Shown here: piece after piece, positions 50,984 to 59,950 of the stretch
Numbering within the stretch: position 1 is the stretch's first letter
Layout of the letters: every line of letters starts with the position of its first letter
Assembly: GCA_902524285.1 (NCBI GenBank)
Contig: CABZCR010000005.1
Coordinates: 1-64,000 of the forward strand
Source: an uncultured Pelagibacteraceae bacterium
GTDB taxonomy: Bacteria > Pseudomonadota > Alphaproteobacteria > Pelagibacterales > AG-422-B15
Length of the DNA: 64,000 nucleotides
Reading direction: 5' to 3'
Program-made: the position numbers and the translations under genes
The notes under the pieces: generated by a model
What the model was told of the DNA's origin: nothing
Databases searched by the model: none
The model's input: the letters and a program-made list of their open reading frames with translations, nothing else

Positions 50984-50986
50984 TCA

Positions 50987-52081
50987 ATGGAAAATATCAG
51001 TTTTATTCTTAATAAGCTAGAAGATGCAATAATCGTTCTTGATTCCGATCAAAAAATTGTTTTTCAAAATTCCCATTCAATAGATTTATTTGAAAATAAT
51101 TATACTGGTCAAAATATAACAAACTTAATTAGAAGCCCAATAGTTTTAGAGGCATTAGAAAATGTATATAAAAATAAAGAAACAGAAATAATTGAATTTA
51201 ATAGCGAGTACGGAAGTTTATCACCTAGATCAACAAATTTTTACAATGTGGAGATTAGTTATGAGAAAAATCATCTCCAATTAACTAACACAAGAGACAA
51301 TTATGTTATTCTCATGAAAAATATAACTCCTTTAAAAAATATTGAAAGAGTACGCTCTTCTTTCATTGCAAACGTAAGTCATGAGCTAAAAACACCTCTT
51401 GCTACAATCATGGGTTTTTTGGAGACTATAAGAGGTCCAGCAAAAGATGATCAAAAATCTATGTCTAAGTTTCTTGGTATTATGGATAAAGAAACAATTC
51501 GCATGAAAAGACTGATAGATGATTTAATTGTCGTATCTAAAATAGAGTCTGATGAGCATATTCATCCAACCAAAAAAGTTAATTTATTGAAAACAATAGA
51601 TAATGTGGCTGAAAGTCTTAAAGAATACGCATTGACAAAGAATATTAAAATAAGAGTCAACCATCAACTTAGTGAGGGTTTATTTGTATTGGGAAATGAA
51701 GATGAGTTGGTGCAGGTCTTTACAAATATTATAGATAATTCGATTAAATATGGAAAACTAAACAGCTCAATAGATATATTGGCAGAAAAAATCAAAAAGC
51801 AAACTGATTATAGTGATAATAAAAAACTGTTTCCACAACTTGTATCAAAAATCAGCGTTAAAGATGAAAGCGAAGGCATTCATCCTAAACATCTAGCAAG
51901 ATTAACTGAACGTTTTTACCGTGTAGATGCAGCAAGATCAAAAGAAATCGGTGGAACGGGTTTAGGGTTAACCATAGTTAAACATATTTTAAATAAGCAC
52001 AGAGGACATTTAGATATAAAAAGTGAAATAAATCAAGGCAGTACATTTTCAGTAGAATTGCCTATTGCACCCATTTCATAA
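50987..52081 (+). CDS. phoR: PhoR-like sensor histidine kinase lacking membrane spans
   Basis: The 364-residue kinase has an N-terminal PAS-like domain (ILNKLEDAIIVLDSDQKIVFQNS), a dimerisation/phospho-acceptor helix with His132 in IANVSHELKTPLATIMGFLE, an N box (TNIIDNSIKYG), and G boxes (KDESEGIHPKHL, GGTGLGLTIVKHIL). PhoR usually has N-terminal membrane helices; none is visible, although the start is fixed by the ppx stop three bases earlier. It is probably the kinase for PhoB at 58.2 kb, judged by position. Confidence 0.85.
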   Translation: MENISFILNKLEDAIIVLDSDQKIVFQNSHSIDLFENNYTGQNITNLIRSPIVLEALENVYKNKETEIIEFNSEYGSLSPRSTNFYNVEISYEKNHLQLTNTRDNYVILMKNITPLKNIERVRSSFIANVSHELKTPLATIMGFLETIRGPAKDDQKSMSKFLGIMDKETIRMKRLIDDLIVVSKIESDEHIHPTKKVNLLKTIDNVAESLKEYALTKNIKIRVNHQLSEGLFVLGNEDELVQVFTNIIDNSIKYGKLNSSIDILAEKIKKQTDYSDNKKLFPQLVSKISVKDESEGIHPKHLARLTERFYRVDAARSKEIGGTGLGLTIVKHILNKHRGHLDIKSEINQGSTFSVELPIAPIS

Positions 52082-52121
52082 GGTGCAATAATAGTTTAAC
52101 AAATCTTGGTTAAAATAAGAT

Positions 52122-52844
52122 ATGGCGACTCAATTTGTTTTGTTTGGTTATCATCATTTGGCAACAATTTTCACAATTGTGACTATTTCAATTTTATTTC
52201 CTTTCTTTGTTCGATTTATAAATAATAAAAATGTAACTAGATCAATTTTTTTGTTAATTGGTTTTATATTAATTTCTCATGAGATAATAAAGCCATTTTA
52301 TCGAGTGATATTTTATGATCATTCTATTTACGAAGTATTGCCATTGCACATTTGCCATATAGCTGCAATATCAATAGGATTATATGTGTATACAAAGATT
52401 AAATTTTTTTTCGAAGTGGGTTATTTTTTTGGATTAAGTGGAAATTTCCTTGCAATCATTACACCAGATTTGGATTTCTCATTTCCTGATGCAGAGTATA
52501 TTACTTATTATTTCGGTCATGGTTTATTACTGCTTGGTGTAATATATGCCTGTGTATGTACGAAGGTTCAATTAACCTGGTGGTCAGTTTTACGAGTTCT
52601 TTTGTTTGCCGTTTGTTTATTACCTATAATTTATGGACTAAATATTTATATTTCTCAATTCTTTAAAGGTGTAAATTATTGGTATTTAATGATAACGCCT
52701 GCCGCGAACACACTTTTAGATATATTTCCATCTCCTCCAATGCACATTCCTTATTTGGCTGTGTTAACAGTTATTATATTCACATTAATTTATCTTCCCT
52801 TTAAATATCTTAATAAAAACAGTTATTTAAACTATCAACAATAA
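52122..52844 (+). CDS. TIGR02206 (YwaF-like) membrane protein
   Basis: The 240-residue protein has six to seven hydrophobic segments and the family marks YEVLPLHICHIAAISIGLYV, FFGLSGNFLAIITPDLDF, YYFGHGLLLLGVIYAC and NTLLDIFPSPPMHIPYL, matching TIGR02206/YwaF. Function is unknown in bacteria. It lies between phoR and the pst operon and ends two bases before Pho-box-like repeats. Confidence 0.8.
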   Translation: MATQFVLFGYHHLATIFTIVTISILFPFFVRFINNKNVTRSIFLLIGFILISHEIIKPFYRVIFYDHSIYEVLPLHICHIAAISIGLYVYTKIKFFFEVGYFFGLSGNFLAIITPDLDFSFPDAEYITYYFGHGLLLLGVIYACVCTKVQLTWWSVLRVLLFAVCLLPIIYGLNIYISQFFKGVNYWYLMITPAANTLLDIFPSPPMHIPYLAVLTVIIFTLIYLPFKYLNKNSYLNYQQ

Positions 52845-52845
52845 A

Positions 52846-52890
52846 CTGACATTCATAAAACTGTAATAAAACTGTTATAAACATGTAACC
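52846..52890 (+). promoter_or_regulatory. Pho box upstream of pstS
   Basis: Three tandem units lie in exact 11-bp register, CTGTAATAAAA (52,861-52,871), CTGTTATAAAC (52,872-52,882) and ATGTAACC (from 52,883), with an extra CTGACAT at 52,846. This is the direct-repeat arrangement recognised by PhoB. The pstS start lies about 48 bases downstream. Confidence 0.8.
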
Positions 52891-52937
52891 AAGTCAAAAT
52901 AATTTATTGACGATTCTAAACCTTAATGGAGAAAATA

Positions 52938-53999
52938 ATGAGATTAATCAAAATAATGATTATTGCAGTTTTCGCTTCATCAATTTTTACATTCAGTTCT
53001 CAAGCTAGAGATACTATAAAAATCGTTGGTTCGTCGACTGTATACCCTTATGCAACCGTAGTTGCTGAGAGATTTGGTAAGACTGGATTTAATACACCAG
53101 TGATTGAGAGTACTGGTACGGGCGGTGGAATGAAATTATTCTGTGCTGGAGTTGGTACCGATCACCCCGATATTACCAATGCGTCTCGTAAAATTAAAAG
53201 TAAAGAAAAGGCATTATGCGCTAAAAATGGCGTTACTGATATAATTGAAATTACAATTGGTAATGACGGCTTGACGCTTGCTCATAGCTTAGATGCTGCC
53301 GATGCAGACTTTACGCAAGAGCATTTATTTTTAGCAATTGCAGAAAAAGTACCCGCTAATGTTGCAAAAGATGGCGAGGGTAATGTCATTGCTGGAAATT
53401 TAATTGATAACCCATATGAAAAATGGTCTGACATTGATGCTTCATTACCTGATCATAAAATTGAAATCCTAGTTGCACCACCTACATCTGGTACAAGAGA
53501 TGCTTGGAATTCACTTATTATGAAAAAAGGCTGTAAAGCAGCAGGTGCATATAAATTATGGGAAAATGCTGGTGAAAAAGCAAAGAAAAAATGTGCAGTA
53601 GTGCGAGAAGATGGAAGAGTTATTGAAGCTGGTGAAAATGATACTTTAATAGTTCAAAAATTATCTGAGGATCCAGAAAGATTTGGTTACTTTGGTTACA
53701 GCTATCTTTTAGCTAACGAAGATAAAATTAAATCTGCTTCGATCACTGGAATTCAGCCAACGCTTGCTGGTATCCAGGATTATTCTTACCCAATTGCACG
53801 ACCATTACAGTTCTATGTGAAAAAAGCTCACGTAGGTGTTGTGCCAGGAATTGAAGAGTTTCTTGAAGCTTTCACAAGTCCTGATGCAATGGGTGAAGAT
53901 GGATATCTAACTGATATCGGTTTAGTTGCATTATCTGATGGTGATGCATCTGATATAAGATCAAGAGTTGCTAACTTAGAAACACTCGATCTGGACTAA
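52938..53999 (+). CDS. pstS: Phosphate ABC transporter substrate-binding protein PstS
   Basis: The 353-residue periplasmic protein has a signal peptide (IMIIAVFASSIFTFSSQA). The phosphate-binding blocks are KIVGSSTVYPYA, ESTGTGGGMKLFC, DITNASRKIK and PPTSGTRDAW. ATG 52,938 is preferred because GGAG sits six bases ahead; an ATG 12 bases upstream overlaps this site. It is the first gene of pstSCAB-phoU-phoB under a Pho box. Confidence 0.95.
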   Translation: MRLIKIMIIAVFASSIFTFSSQARDTIKIVGSSTVYPYATVVAERFGKTGFNTPVIESTGTGGGMKLFCAGVGTDHPDITNASRKIKSKEKALCAKNGVTDIIEITIGNDGLTLAHSLDAADADFTQEHLFLAIAEKVPANVAKDGEGNVIAGNLIDNPYEKWSDIDASLPDHKIEILVAPPTSGTRDAWNSLIMKKGCKAAGAYKLWENAGEKAKKKCAVVREDGRVIEAGENDTLIVQKLSEDPERFGYFGYSYLLANEDKIKSASITGIQPTLAGIQDYSYPIARPLQFYVKKAHVGVVPGIEEFLEAFTSPDAMGEDGYLTDIGLVALSDGDASDIRSRVANLETLDLD

Positions 54000-54016
54000 A
54001 AGACTTGATTAATCCA

Positions 54017-54047
54017 CAACTGAGGCAAGTTATGCTTGTCTCAGTTG
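54017..54047 (+). terminator. Attenuating hairpin between pstS and pstC
   Basis: A 13-bp stem CAACTGAGGCAAG/CTTGTCTCAGTTG (one G-T pair) encloses the loop TTATG and is followed by TTGAATAAG. It has no long U-run, so it probably reduces read-through or protects pstS mRNA, giving more binding protein than permease. Confidence 0.6.
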
Positions 54048-54070
54048 TTGAATAAGCATTATGGTGAAGC

Positions 54071-55462
54071 ATGGGATTTATATTAATTTCTCTAATTATT
54101 CTAATTGGTATCGCCAGCTATTTTCTAGGAAATTTAAGAGCAAAAAATCTTAGGACTTCAAATCAAAAAAATCTTAAATCACTTAGTCATTATTATGGGT
54201 ACTACGTAGCTCTATGGGCTGTTGTGCCGGCGTTATTGATACTGTTGATGATTACTTCGTTTAAACCATTTTTTATTGAGCAATATGTATTAAGTGATTT
54301 CATAGCACTTGGCAGTTATACAGAAACAGAACTAAGTTTATTATTTACCCAAATCGAAAACACTGCATTGGGCATAAAACTTTTTGATGAAAATACTATT
54401 CTTATAAATGGTGCCGTAAATAAATTAAATTATATTAATAAGACGAGTGAAAACTTAACTTATGTTACAGTTCTTGGGTTGTCAGGTTTACTGGTTCTTT
54501 ACTCATTATTTAATATTAATAACAAACTTAATTCTAGAAAGATTGTCGAGAAATTTTTACTAGTCTTGTATTTTACATGCTCACTTGTCGCTATAATGAC
54601 TACTGTTGGAATAATTTTTTCTTTATTATATGAAACGTTGCGTTTTTTTTCTCAAGTTCCAATAACCGATTTTTTATTTGGATTAAATTGGAGTCCTCAA
54701 AGAGTTTTTGTAAGAGAAGCTGGAGATCTTGATACAAGAGACTTGGCCAATGCATTTGGCGCTGTTCCATTATTTGCTGGAACATTTCTTATTGCATTAA
54801 TTGCAATGTGTGTCTCAGTCCCAGTTGGTTTACTCACAGCCATTTATATGTCTGAATACGCTTCTCCAAAAGTCAGAGATTGGGCTAAGCCAATTATTGA
54901 AATTCTTGCTGGTATCCCAACGGTTGTATACGGATTTTTTGCAGCGTTAACAGTTGCACCTTTAGTGAGAGATATCGGTCAGGGTGCTGGACTAACTGTT
55001 TCTTCTGAAAGCGCTCTAGCTGCGGGATTTGTTATGGGAATAATGATAATACCATTTATTTCATCACTTTCTGATGATGTAATAAAATCTGTACCTCAAA
55101 GTTTAAGAGAAGGCTCTTATGCCATGGGAGCAACCAAAAGGGAAACAATTGTTAAAGTATTATTGCCAGCTGCGTTGCCAGGTATTGTAGGTTCTTTTTT
55201 ATTAGCTGTCTCAAGAGCGATTGGGGAGACAATGATTGTTGTTATGGCTGCAGGATTAAATGCAAAATTAACAGCTAATCCGCTTGATGCCGCAACTACA
55301 ATTACTACTCAGATTGTTGTTATTTTAATTGGTGATCAAGAATTTGATAGCCCAAAAACACAGTCAGCTTTTGCTTTGGGTTTAACCTTGTTCGTTGTTA
55401 CTTTGGCTCTAAATTTTATAGCTTTACAGGTCGTAAAAAAATATACGGAGAGATATGACTGA
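54071..55462 (+). CDS. pstC: Phosphate ABC transporter permease PstC (long form)
   Basis: The 463-residue permease has the standard C-terminal domain (ALIAMCVSVPVGLLTAIYMSEY, EILAGIPTVVYGFFAALT, REGSYAMGATKRETIVKVLLPAALPGIVGSF) preceded by an N-terminal extension of about 180 residues with extra spans and a periplasmic loop. Such long PstC proteins are typical of Alphaproteobacteria. The stop overlaps pstA by eight bases. Confidence 0.94.
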   Translation: MGFILISLIILIGIASYFLGNLRAKNLRTSNQKNLKSLSHYYGYYVALWAVVPALLILLMITSFKPFFIEQYVLSDFIALGSYTETELSLLFTQIENTALGIKLFDENTILINGAVNKLNYINKTSENLTYVTVLGLSGLLVLYSLFNINNKLNSRKIVEKFLLVLYFTCSLVAIMTTVGIIFSLLYETLRFFSQVPITDFLFGLNWSPQRVFVREAGDLDTRDLANAFGAVPLFAGTFLIALIAMCVSVPVGLLTAIYMSEYASPKVRDWAKPIIEILAGIPTVVYGFFAALTVAPLVRDIGQGAGLTVSSESALAAGFVMGIMIIPFISSLSDDVIKSVPQSLREGSYAMGATKRETIVKVLLPAALPGIVGSFLLAVSRAIGETMIVVMAAGLNAKLTANPLDAATTITTQIVVILIGDQEFDSPKTQSAFALGLTLFVVTLALNFIALQVVKKYTERYD

Positions 55463-56738
55463 TAGAATAGAACAAAGAATAAATAGTTTAAATAAAAGGC
55501 TCAATTCAGAGAAAAGATTTAGGATTTATTGTATTGGTGCAATGAGCTTTGCGCTTGCATGGGTGCTTATTTTATTTCTAAATATATTTTCATCTGGTTA
55601 TTCAGCATTTTATAGAACTGTTATCCAGGTAGATGTACCTTTTTTAAATCTTATTGAAGACACGACACAATTTTCTGAAATGAGTTCAGAGGATATTAAC
55701 AACCTGTCAATGTATTCTTTTTCCAAAAAGGCTATTTATGGACTTTTCCCAGATATTGAAGAGAAAAAAGATAAGAAAATGTTGATACGATTATTCAGTA
55801 TTGAATTTGAGCAAGAAATAAGAGAATTTTTAAAATCGAATAAGTCAAATATAAATGAAACAGAAACAATATATTTAACTGCCTCCGACGATGTAGATCA
55901 GGTTAATAAAGGAAACTACCCAAGGGACTTAGATGAAGACAAAAGAAGAATTAAAGATATTCAACTTTTATTTTTTGATGACCTTGTAGATAGGGGACTT
56001 GTCAGCTATGAATTCAATCTACCATTTTTAATGAGAGGTGATAGCCGAGAACCTGAACTGGCAGGAGTAGGAGGTTCAATAGTAGGTTCTTTATTCACAA
56101 TTTTGGTAGTTTTGATTTTGTCTTTTCCTATTGGAATTTTTGCAGCTATTTATCTTGAGGAATTTGCACCAAAAAATAGAGTTACCGATTTTATTGAAAT
56201 TAATATTAATAATTTAGCAGCGGTACCTTCTATTGTATTTGGCTTATTGGGGCTTGGTATTATTTTAAATACATTTGGATTGCCAAGGTCAACACCTCTG
56301 GTTGGAGGCATAGTCTTATCTTTAATGACCTTACCAACAATAATTATTGCAACTAGAGCCTCATTAAGGGCGGTGCCGCCATCAATAAGAGAAGGAGCAT
56401 TAGCAGTCGGAGCAACCAAAATGCAAGCAGTAATGCATCATGTAGTTCCTGTAGCAATGCCTGGTGCATTAACAGGTACAATTATAGGCCTTGCTCAAGC
56501 ACTTGGAGAAACTGCGCCATTATTATTAATTGGTATGGTGGCATTTGTTGTAGATGTTCCACAAACACCGCTGGACGCTTCTGCCTCTTTGCCAGTCCAG
56601 GTTTATTTATGGTCAGAAAGCGCAGAAAGAGGTTATGTTGAAAAAACTTCAGCTACAATTATGATGTTGCTTGGATTTTTAATTTTAATGAATTTAGCTG
56701 CAGTATTAATTAGAAGAAAATTTGAAACAAAATGGTAA
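55455..56738 (+). CDS. pstA: Phosphate ABC transporter permease PstA (long form, DUF3333-type N-terminus)
   Basis: The 427-residue permease ends with a normal PstA domain (ILSFPIGIFAAIYLEEFAPKN, NLAAVPSIVFGLLGLGI, REGALAVGATKMQAVMHHVVPVAMPGALTG). Its N-terminal extension of about 190 residues has one span and a large polar periplasmic segment, matching the DUF3333 extension found in alphaproteobacterial PstA. It pairs with PstC in the membrane channel. pstB follows after eight bases. Confidence 0.94.
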   Translation: MTDRIEQRINSLNKRLNSEKRFRIYCIGAMSFALAWVLILFLNIFSSGYSAFYRTVIQVDVPFLNLIEDTTQFSEMSSEDINNLSMYSFSKKAIYGLFPDIEEKKDKKMLIRLFSIEFEQEIREFLKSNKSNINETETIYLTASDDVDQVNKGNYPRDLDEDKRRIKDIQLLFFDDLVDRGLVSYEFNLPFLMRGDSREPELAGVGGSIVGSLFTILVVLILSFPIGIFAAIYLEEFAPKNRVTDFIEININNLAAVPSIVFGLLGLGIILNTFGLPRSTPLVGGIVLSLMTLPTIIIATRASLRAVPPSIREGALAVGATKMQAVMHHVVPVAMPGALTGTIIGLAQALGETAPLLLIGMVAFVVDVPQTPLDASASLPVQVYLWSESAERGYVEKTSATIMMLLGFLILMNLAAVLIRRKFETKW

Positions 56739-56746
56739 AATAGAAT

Positions 56747-57508
56747 ATGAAAAGTATAAAAATAAAAGCAGACAACTTGAATGTTTATTATGGAGAGAAA
56801 CAGGCACTCTTCGATGTTTCCATGTACATGGAAGAAAAACAAGTCACTGCTTTAATAGGTCCATCAGGTTGTGGTAAATCAACCTTTATTAGATGCTTAA
56901 ATAGAATGAATGATGTTATCGATATATGTAAAGTACAAGGAAAAATAGAAATCGATGGCAACAATATTTATGCACCAAGCATGCAAGTTGAACAACTAAG
57001 AGAACGCGTGGGCATGGTTTTTCAAAAGCCGAACCCCTTTCCAAAATCTATTTTTGAAAATGTAGCTTATGGTCCAAGAATACATGGAATAGCTGAAAAT
57101 AAATCTGATTTAGAAGAAATTGTTGTTAACAGTCTAAAAAAAGCAGCTCTCTTTGATGAGGTTAAAGATAGATTAAACGATGCGGGAACAGGCCTCTCGG
57201 GGGGACAGCAACAAAGATTGTGTATTGCAAGAGCTATATCCGTAAATCCAGATATTATTCTAATGGATGAACCTTGCTCAGCCTTAGACCCAATAGCTAC
57301 GGCTAGAATTGAAGAATTAATGGGAGAACTTAAAACAGAATATACAATAATTATTGTCACGCACTCGATGCAGCAAGCCGCTAGAGTTTCATCAAGGACA
57401 GGTTTTTTTCATTTAGGTAAATTAGTTGAAGTTGATAAGACTGAAACAATCTTTTCAAATCCATCAGATCAGAGAACGCAAGATTATATAACAGGGAGGT
57501 TTGGTTAA
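56747..57508 (+). CDS. pstB: Phosphate ABC transporter ATP-binding protein PstB
   Basis: The 253-residue ATPase has Walker [10 protein letters not shown] near residues 38-46, the PstB-specific [11 protein letters not shown] and [21 protein letters not shown], signature [15 protein letters not shown] and Walker [16 protein letters not shown]. The C-terminus [16 protein letters not shown] is standard. It overlaps phoU by one base. Confidence 0.97.
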   Translation: MKSIKIKADNLNVYYGEKQALFDVSMYMEEKQVTALIGPSGCGKSTFIRCLNRMNDVIDICKVQGKIEIDGNNIYAPSMQVEQLRERVGMVFQKPNPFPKSIFENVAYGPRIHGIAENKSDLEEIVVNSLKKAALFDEVKDRLNDAGTGLSGGQQQRLCIARAISVNPDIILMDEPCSALDPIATARIEELMGELKTEYTIIIVTHSMQQAARVSSRTGFFHLGKLVEVDKTETIFSNPSDQRTQDYITGRFG

Positions 57509-58200
57509 TGAGTGAACACATAGTTTCATCTTATGATGAGCAATTAGATTTAATAAATAGTACATTAATTAAAATGGGAGGATTGGTTGAAACACAGCTT
57601 CACAATTCTCTTGTTGCTTTGGGTGATAAAGATACTGCTTTTGCAGAAGAAATTTTAAGAGATGATAATAAAATAGATGCCTTAGAAAAGGAAATTGATG
57701 CTTTAACATACAAAGTAATTGCAATGAGGCAACCGCTTGCTAATGATTTAAGAACCGTACTTTCGGCACTAAGCATTGCAAACGATCTCGAGAGAATGGG
57801 TGATCACGCTACCAATATTGCTAAAAGAGTTGCAAATGTAAAAATAAATATGCCCGACACGCCGGTTTCAGAAATTGTCAATATGGGTGAGAACGTTCAA
57901 AGAATGATAAAAAATGTTTTAGATGCCTTCGTTCAAAAATCAGATACGCTAGCAATTAATGCTTGGGATTTAGACGGCGATATTGATGAATTGTATTTAT
58001 CAATTTACAGGGATCTTCTTAAGACGATGGCAGAAGACCCAGATACAATTACAGGCTGTTCACACTTATTGTCGATTGCTAAAAACATAGAGAGAATAGG
58101 AGATTATGTTCAAAATATTGCTGAAGACATTCACTTCATTACAACTGGTCAAGCCTTAGAACGTAAGTCGGAAAAAAGAATTAAGTGGGAAAAGGTGTAA
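57508..58200 (+). CDS. phoU: Phosphate signalling regulator PhoU
   Basis: The 230-residue protein is built from two three-helix repeats with the E-x3-D-x3-D metal/PhoU marks: AEEILRDDNKIDALEKEID, RQPLANDLRTVLSALSIANDLERMGDHATNIAKR and, in the second half, NIERIGDYVQNIAEDIHFI. PhoU links the Pst transporter to PhoR and represses the Pho response when phosphate is sufficient. The stop TAA overlaps the phoB ATG. Confidence 0.95.
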   Translation: MSEHIVSSYDEQLDLINSTLIKMGGLVETQLHNSLVALGDKDTAFAEEILRDDNKIDALEKEIDALTYKVIAMRQPLANDLRTVLSALSIANDLERMGDHATNIAKRVANVKINMPDTPVSEIVNMGENVQRMIKNVLDAFVQKSDTLAINAWDLDGDIDELYLSIYRDLLKTMAEDPDTITGCSHLLSIAKNIERIGDYVQNIAEDIHFITTGQALERKSEKRIKWEKV

Positions 58201-58886
58201 TGAAACCTAAAATCCTAGTAATTGAGGATGAAGTCTCAATAGTTGAATTATTAAAATACAATCTCACAGCTAGTGGATTTGATGTAGACGTATGCTTTGA
58301 TGGCGATAGCGCATTGGATAGTATATTTGGTGATATTAAATACGATCTCATAATCGTTGACTGGATGCTCCCAAATATTTCTGGGTTAGAATTGTGTAGA
58401 CGAGTACGTAAAGATAAAACTACAAAGAACATTCCTTTAATTATGCTCACAGCTAAAGGAGAAGAAGAAGATAAATTAAGAGCATTTGAAACTGAAATTG
58501 ATGACTACATAACAAAACCATTTTCAGTCAATGAGTTAGTAGCAAGAATTAAAGCAGTACTTAAACGCTTAAGACCTATTTTTTATAATGAAGTTCTTAC
58601 TTATAAGGGAATTCAATTAGATGTTTCAACGCATCGTGTCACCAGGGATAAAACAGAAATAAGTCTTGGACCTACGGAATTTAATTTATTGCGTTTTTTA
58701 ATGGAAAATCAAGGTAAAGTATTTTCAAGACAACAATTATTAGATTATGTATGGACTACAAGTCCATATGTCGAGCCTAGAACAGTTGATGTTCATATCA
58801 GAAGATTAAGAAAAGCATTAAACGAAGGATTTGAATACGACCCAATTAGAACAATTAGATCTGCTGGATATTCTCTTGGTATATGA
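58200..58886 (+). CDS. phoB: Phosphate regulon response regulator PhoB
   Basis: The 228-residue OmpR-type regulator has the receiver domain PKILVIEDEVSIVELLKYNL, phosphorylation Asp in LIIVDWMLPNISG, MLTAKGEEEDK and DDYITKPFSVNELVARI, and a winged-helix domain with YVEPRTVDVHIRRLRKAL. The WMLP and E-D-E residues fit PhoB. ATG 58,200 overlapping the phoU stop is chosen over a GTG 15 bases upstream. It overlaps the next gene by four bases. Confidence 0.95.
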   Translation: MKPKILVIEDEVSIVELLKYNLTASGFDVDVCFDGDSALDSIFGDIKYDLIIVDWMLPNISGLELCRRVRKDKTTKNIPLIMLTAKGEEEDKLRAFETEIDDYITKPFSVNELVARIKAVLKRLRPIFYNEVLTYKGIQLDVSTHRVTRDKTEISLGPTEFNLLRFLMENQGKVFSRQQLLDYVWTTSPYVEPRTVDVHIRRLRKALNEGFEYDPIRTIRSAGYSLGI

Positions 58887-59311
58887 GCATTAAAAATGTT
58901 TTATATTTATGTACGCAAAATTCAGCCAGAAGCATTATAGCTGAGGCAATTACCAATTATAAATATAGTGAAAGTCTGAAAGGCTATAGCGCTGGTAGCA
59001 CACCTTCAGGAATAATAAATCCTAAAACACTCGATTTATTAGATGATATGAAAATACCGACTGAGAAACTCTATAGTAAAAGTTGGGACGTATTTGGTGA
59101 GCCCAACTCTCCCTCTATGGATTATGTCGTTACTGTGTGTGGAAATGCCGCTAAAGAAACATGTCCGATCTGGCCGGGTGCTCCAAAAACATTTCATTTC
59201 AATATTGAAGACCCCGTTAAACAGAACTTAAACGAAGTCGATCACAAAAAGTTTTTTAGATCTACATTTGATTATATTGATCAATTAATAAAAGAAAATT
59301 TGCTTAAATAA
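58883..59311 (+). CDS. arsC: Arsenate reductase of the low-molecular-weight phosphatase type
   Basis: The 142-residue cytoplasmic enzyme has the CX5R phosphatase loop CTQNSARS (Cys10, Arg16) and the two later cysteines in VTVCGNAAKETCPIWPGAP that distinguish arsenate reductases, plus FNIEDPV with the general acid. It reduces arsenate to arsenite, using thioredoxin in known members. It is coupled to phoB by an ATGA overlap, so it should be expressed with the phosphate system, when arsenate uptake through Pst is greatest. Confidence 0.9.
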   Translation: MSIKNVLYLCTQNSARSIIAEAITNYKYSESLKGYSAGSTPSGIINPKTLDLLDDMKIPTEKLYSKSWDVFGEPNSPSMDYVVTVCGNAAKETCPIWPGAPKTFHFNIEDPVKQNLNEVDHKKFFRSTFDYIDQLIKENLLK

Positions 59312-59950
59312 ATGCCTAAAAAAATACTTTCTGAATATCTGGGTACACTCTTACTTGTTTTCTCGGTAGTAGGATCAGGGATAATGGCCGAAAATCTATC
59401 TCCTACAAATGAAGGTGTTGTATTGCTTGCTAATGCAATAGCAACAGGAGCAATGCTTTACGTGATAATATCAATATTTGGTCCTATATCTGGAGCTCAT
59501 TTTAATCCAGTTGTTACACTTTATTTTAGATTTAAATCAGATATTAATAACGTAACGATGATATTATTTATCATTTTTCAACTAGTGGGTGGCACTTCTG
59601 GAGTCATTTTAGCAAATTATATTTTTGATGATTTATTTATTGAATTTTCAACTAAAGAAAGAACAGGAATTAATATTCATGTCTCTGAAGTGGTTGCAAC
59701 AATAGGCTTATTAATTACAATTGTGCTCACACTAAAGGCAAAAAGAGATCCAGCAATAGCGGTGGCTTTATATATAACTGGGGCTTATTGGTTCACATCT
59801 TCAACGTCATTTGCCAATCCAGCTGTCACGATCAGTAGATCATTCACCAACACATTTACCGGTATAGATCCACAGCACGTGTTGATGTTTATTTTTATGC
59901 AATTAATTGGACTCTTAATTGCATATTTTATTCTTCGATTTTACGATTAA
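59312..59950 (+). CDS. Aquaglyceroporin (MIP family), AqpS-like
   Basis: The 212-residue protein has six spans and two half-helices: GAHFNPVVTLYF (first motif NPV rather than NPA) and SFANPAVTISRSF (second motif NPA). AqpS-like channels in rhizobia let arsenite leave the cell beside an ArsC. The gene begins directly after arsC, supporting that role. It ends one base from the end of the convergent phnM. Confidence 0.87.
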   Translation: MPKKILSEYLGTLLLVFSVVGSGIMAENLSPTNEGVVLLANAIATGAMLYVIISIFGPISGAHFNPVVTLYFRFKSDINNVTMILFIIFQLVGGTSGVILANYIFDDLFIEFSTKERTGINIHVSEVVATIGLLITIVLTLKAKRDPAIAVALYITGAYWFTSSTSFANPAVTISRSFTNTFTGIDPQHVLMFIFMQLIGLLIAYFILRFYD

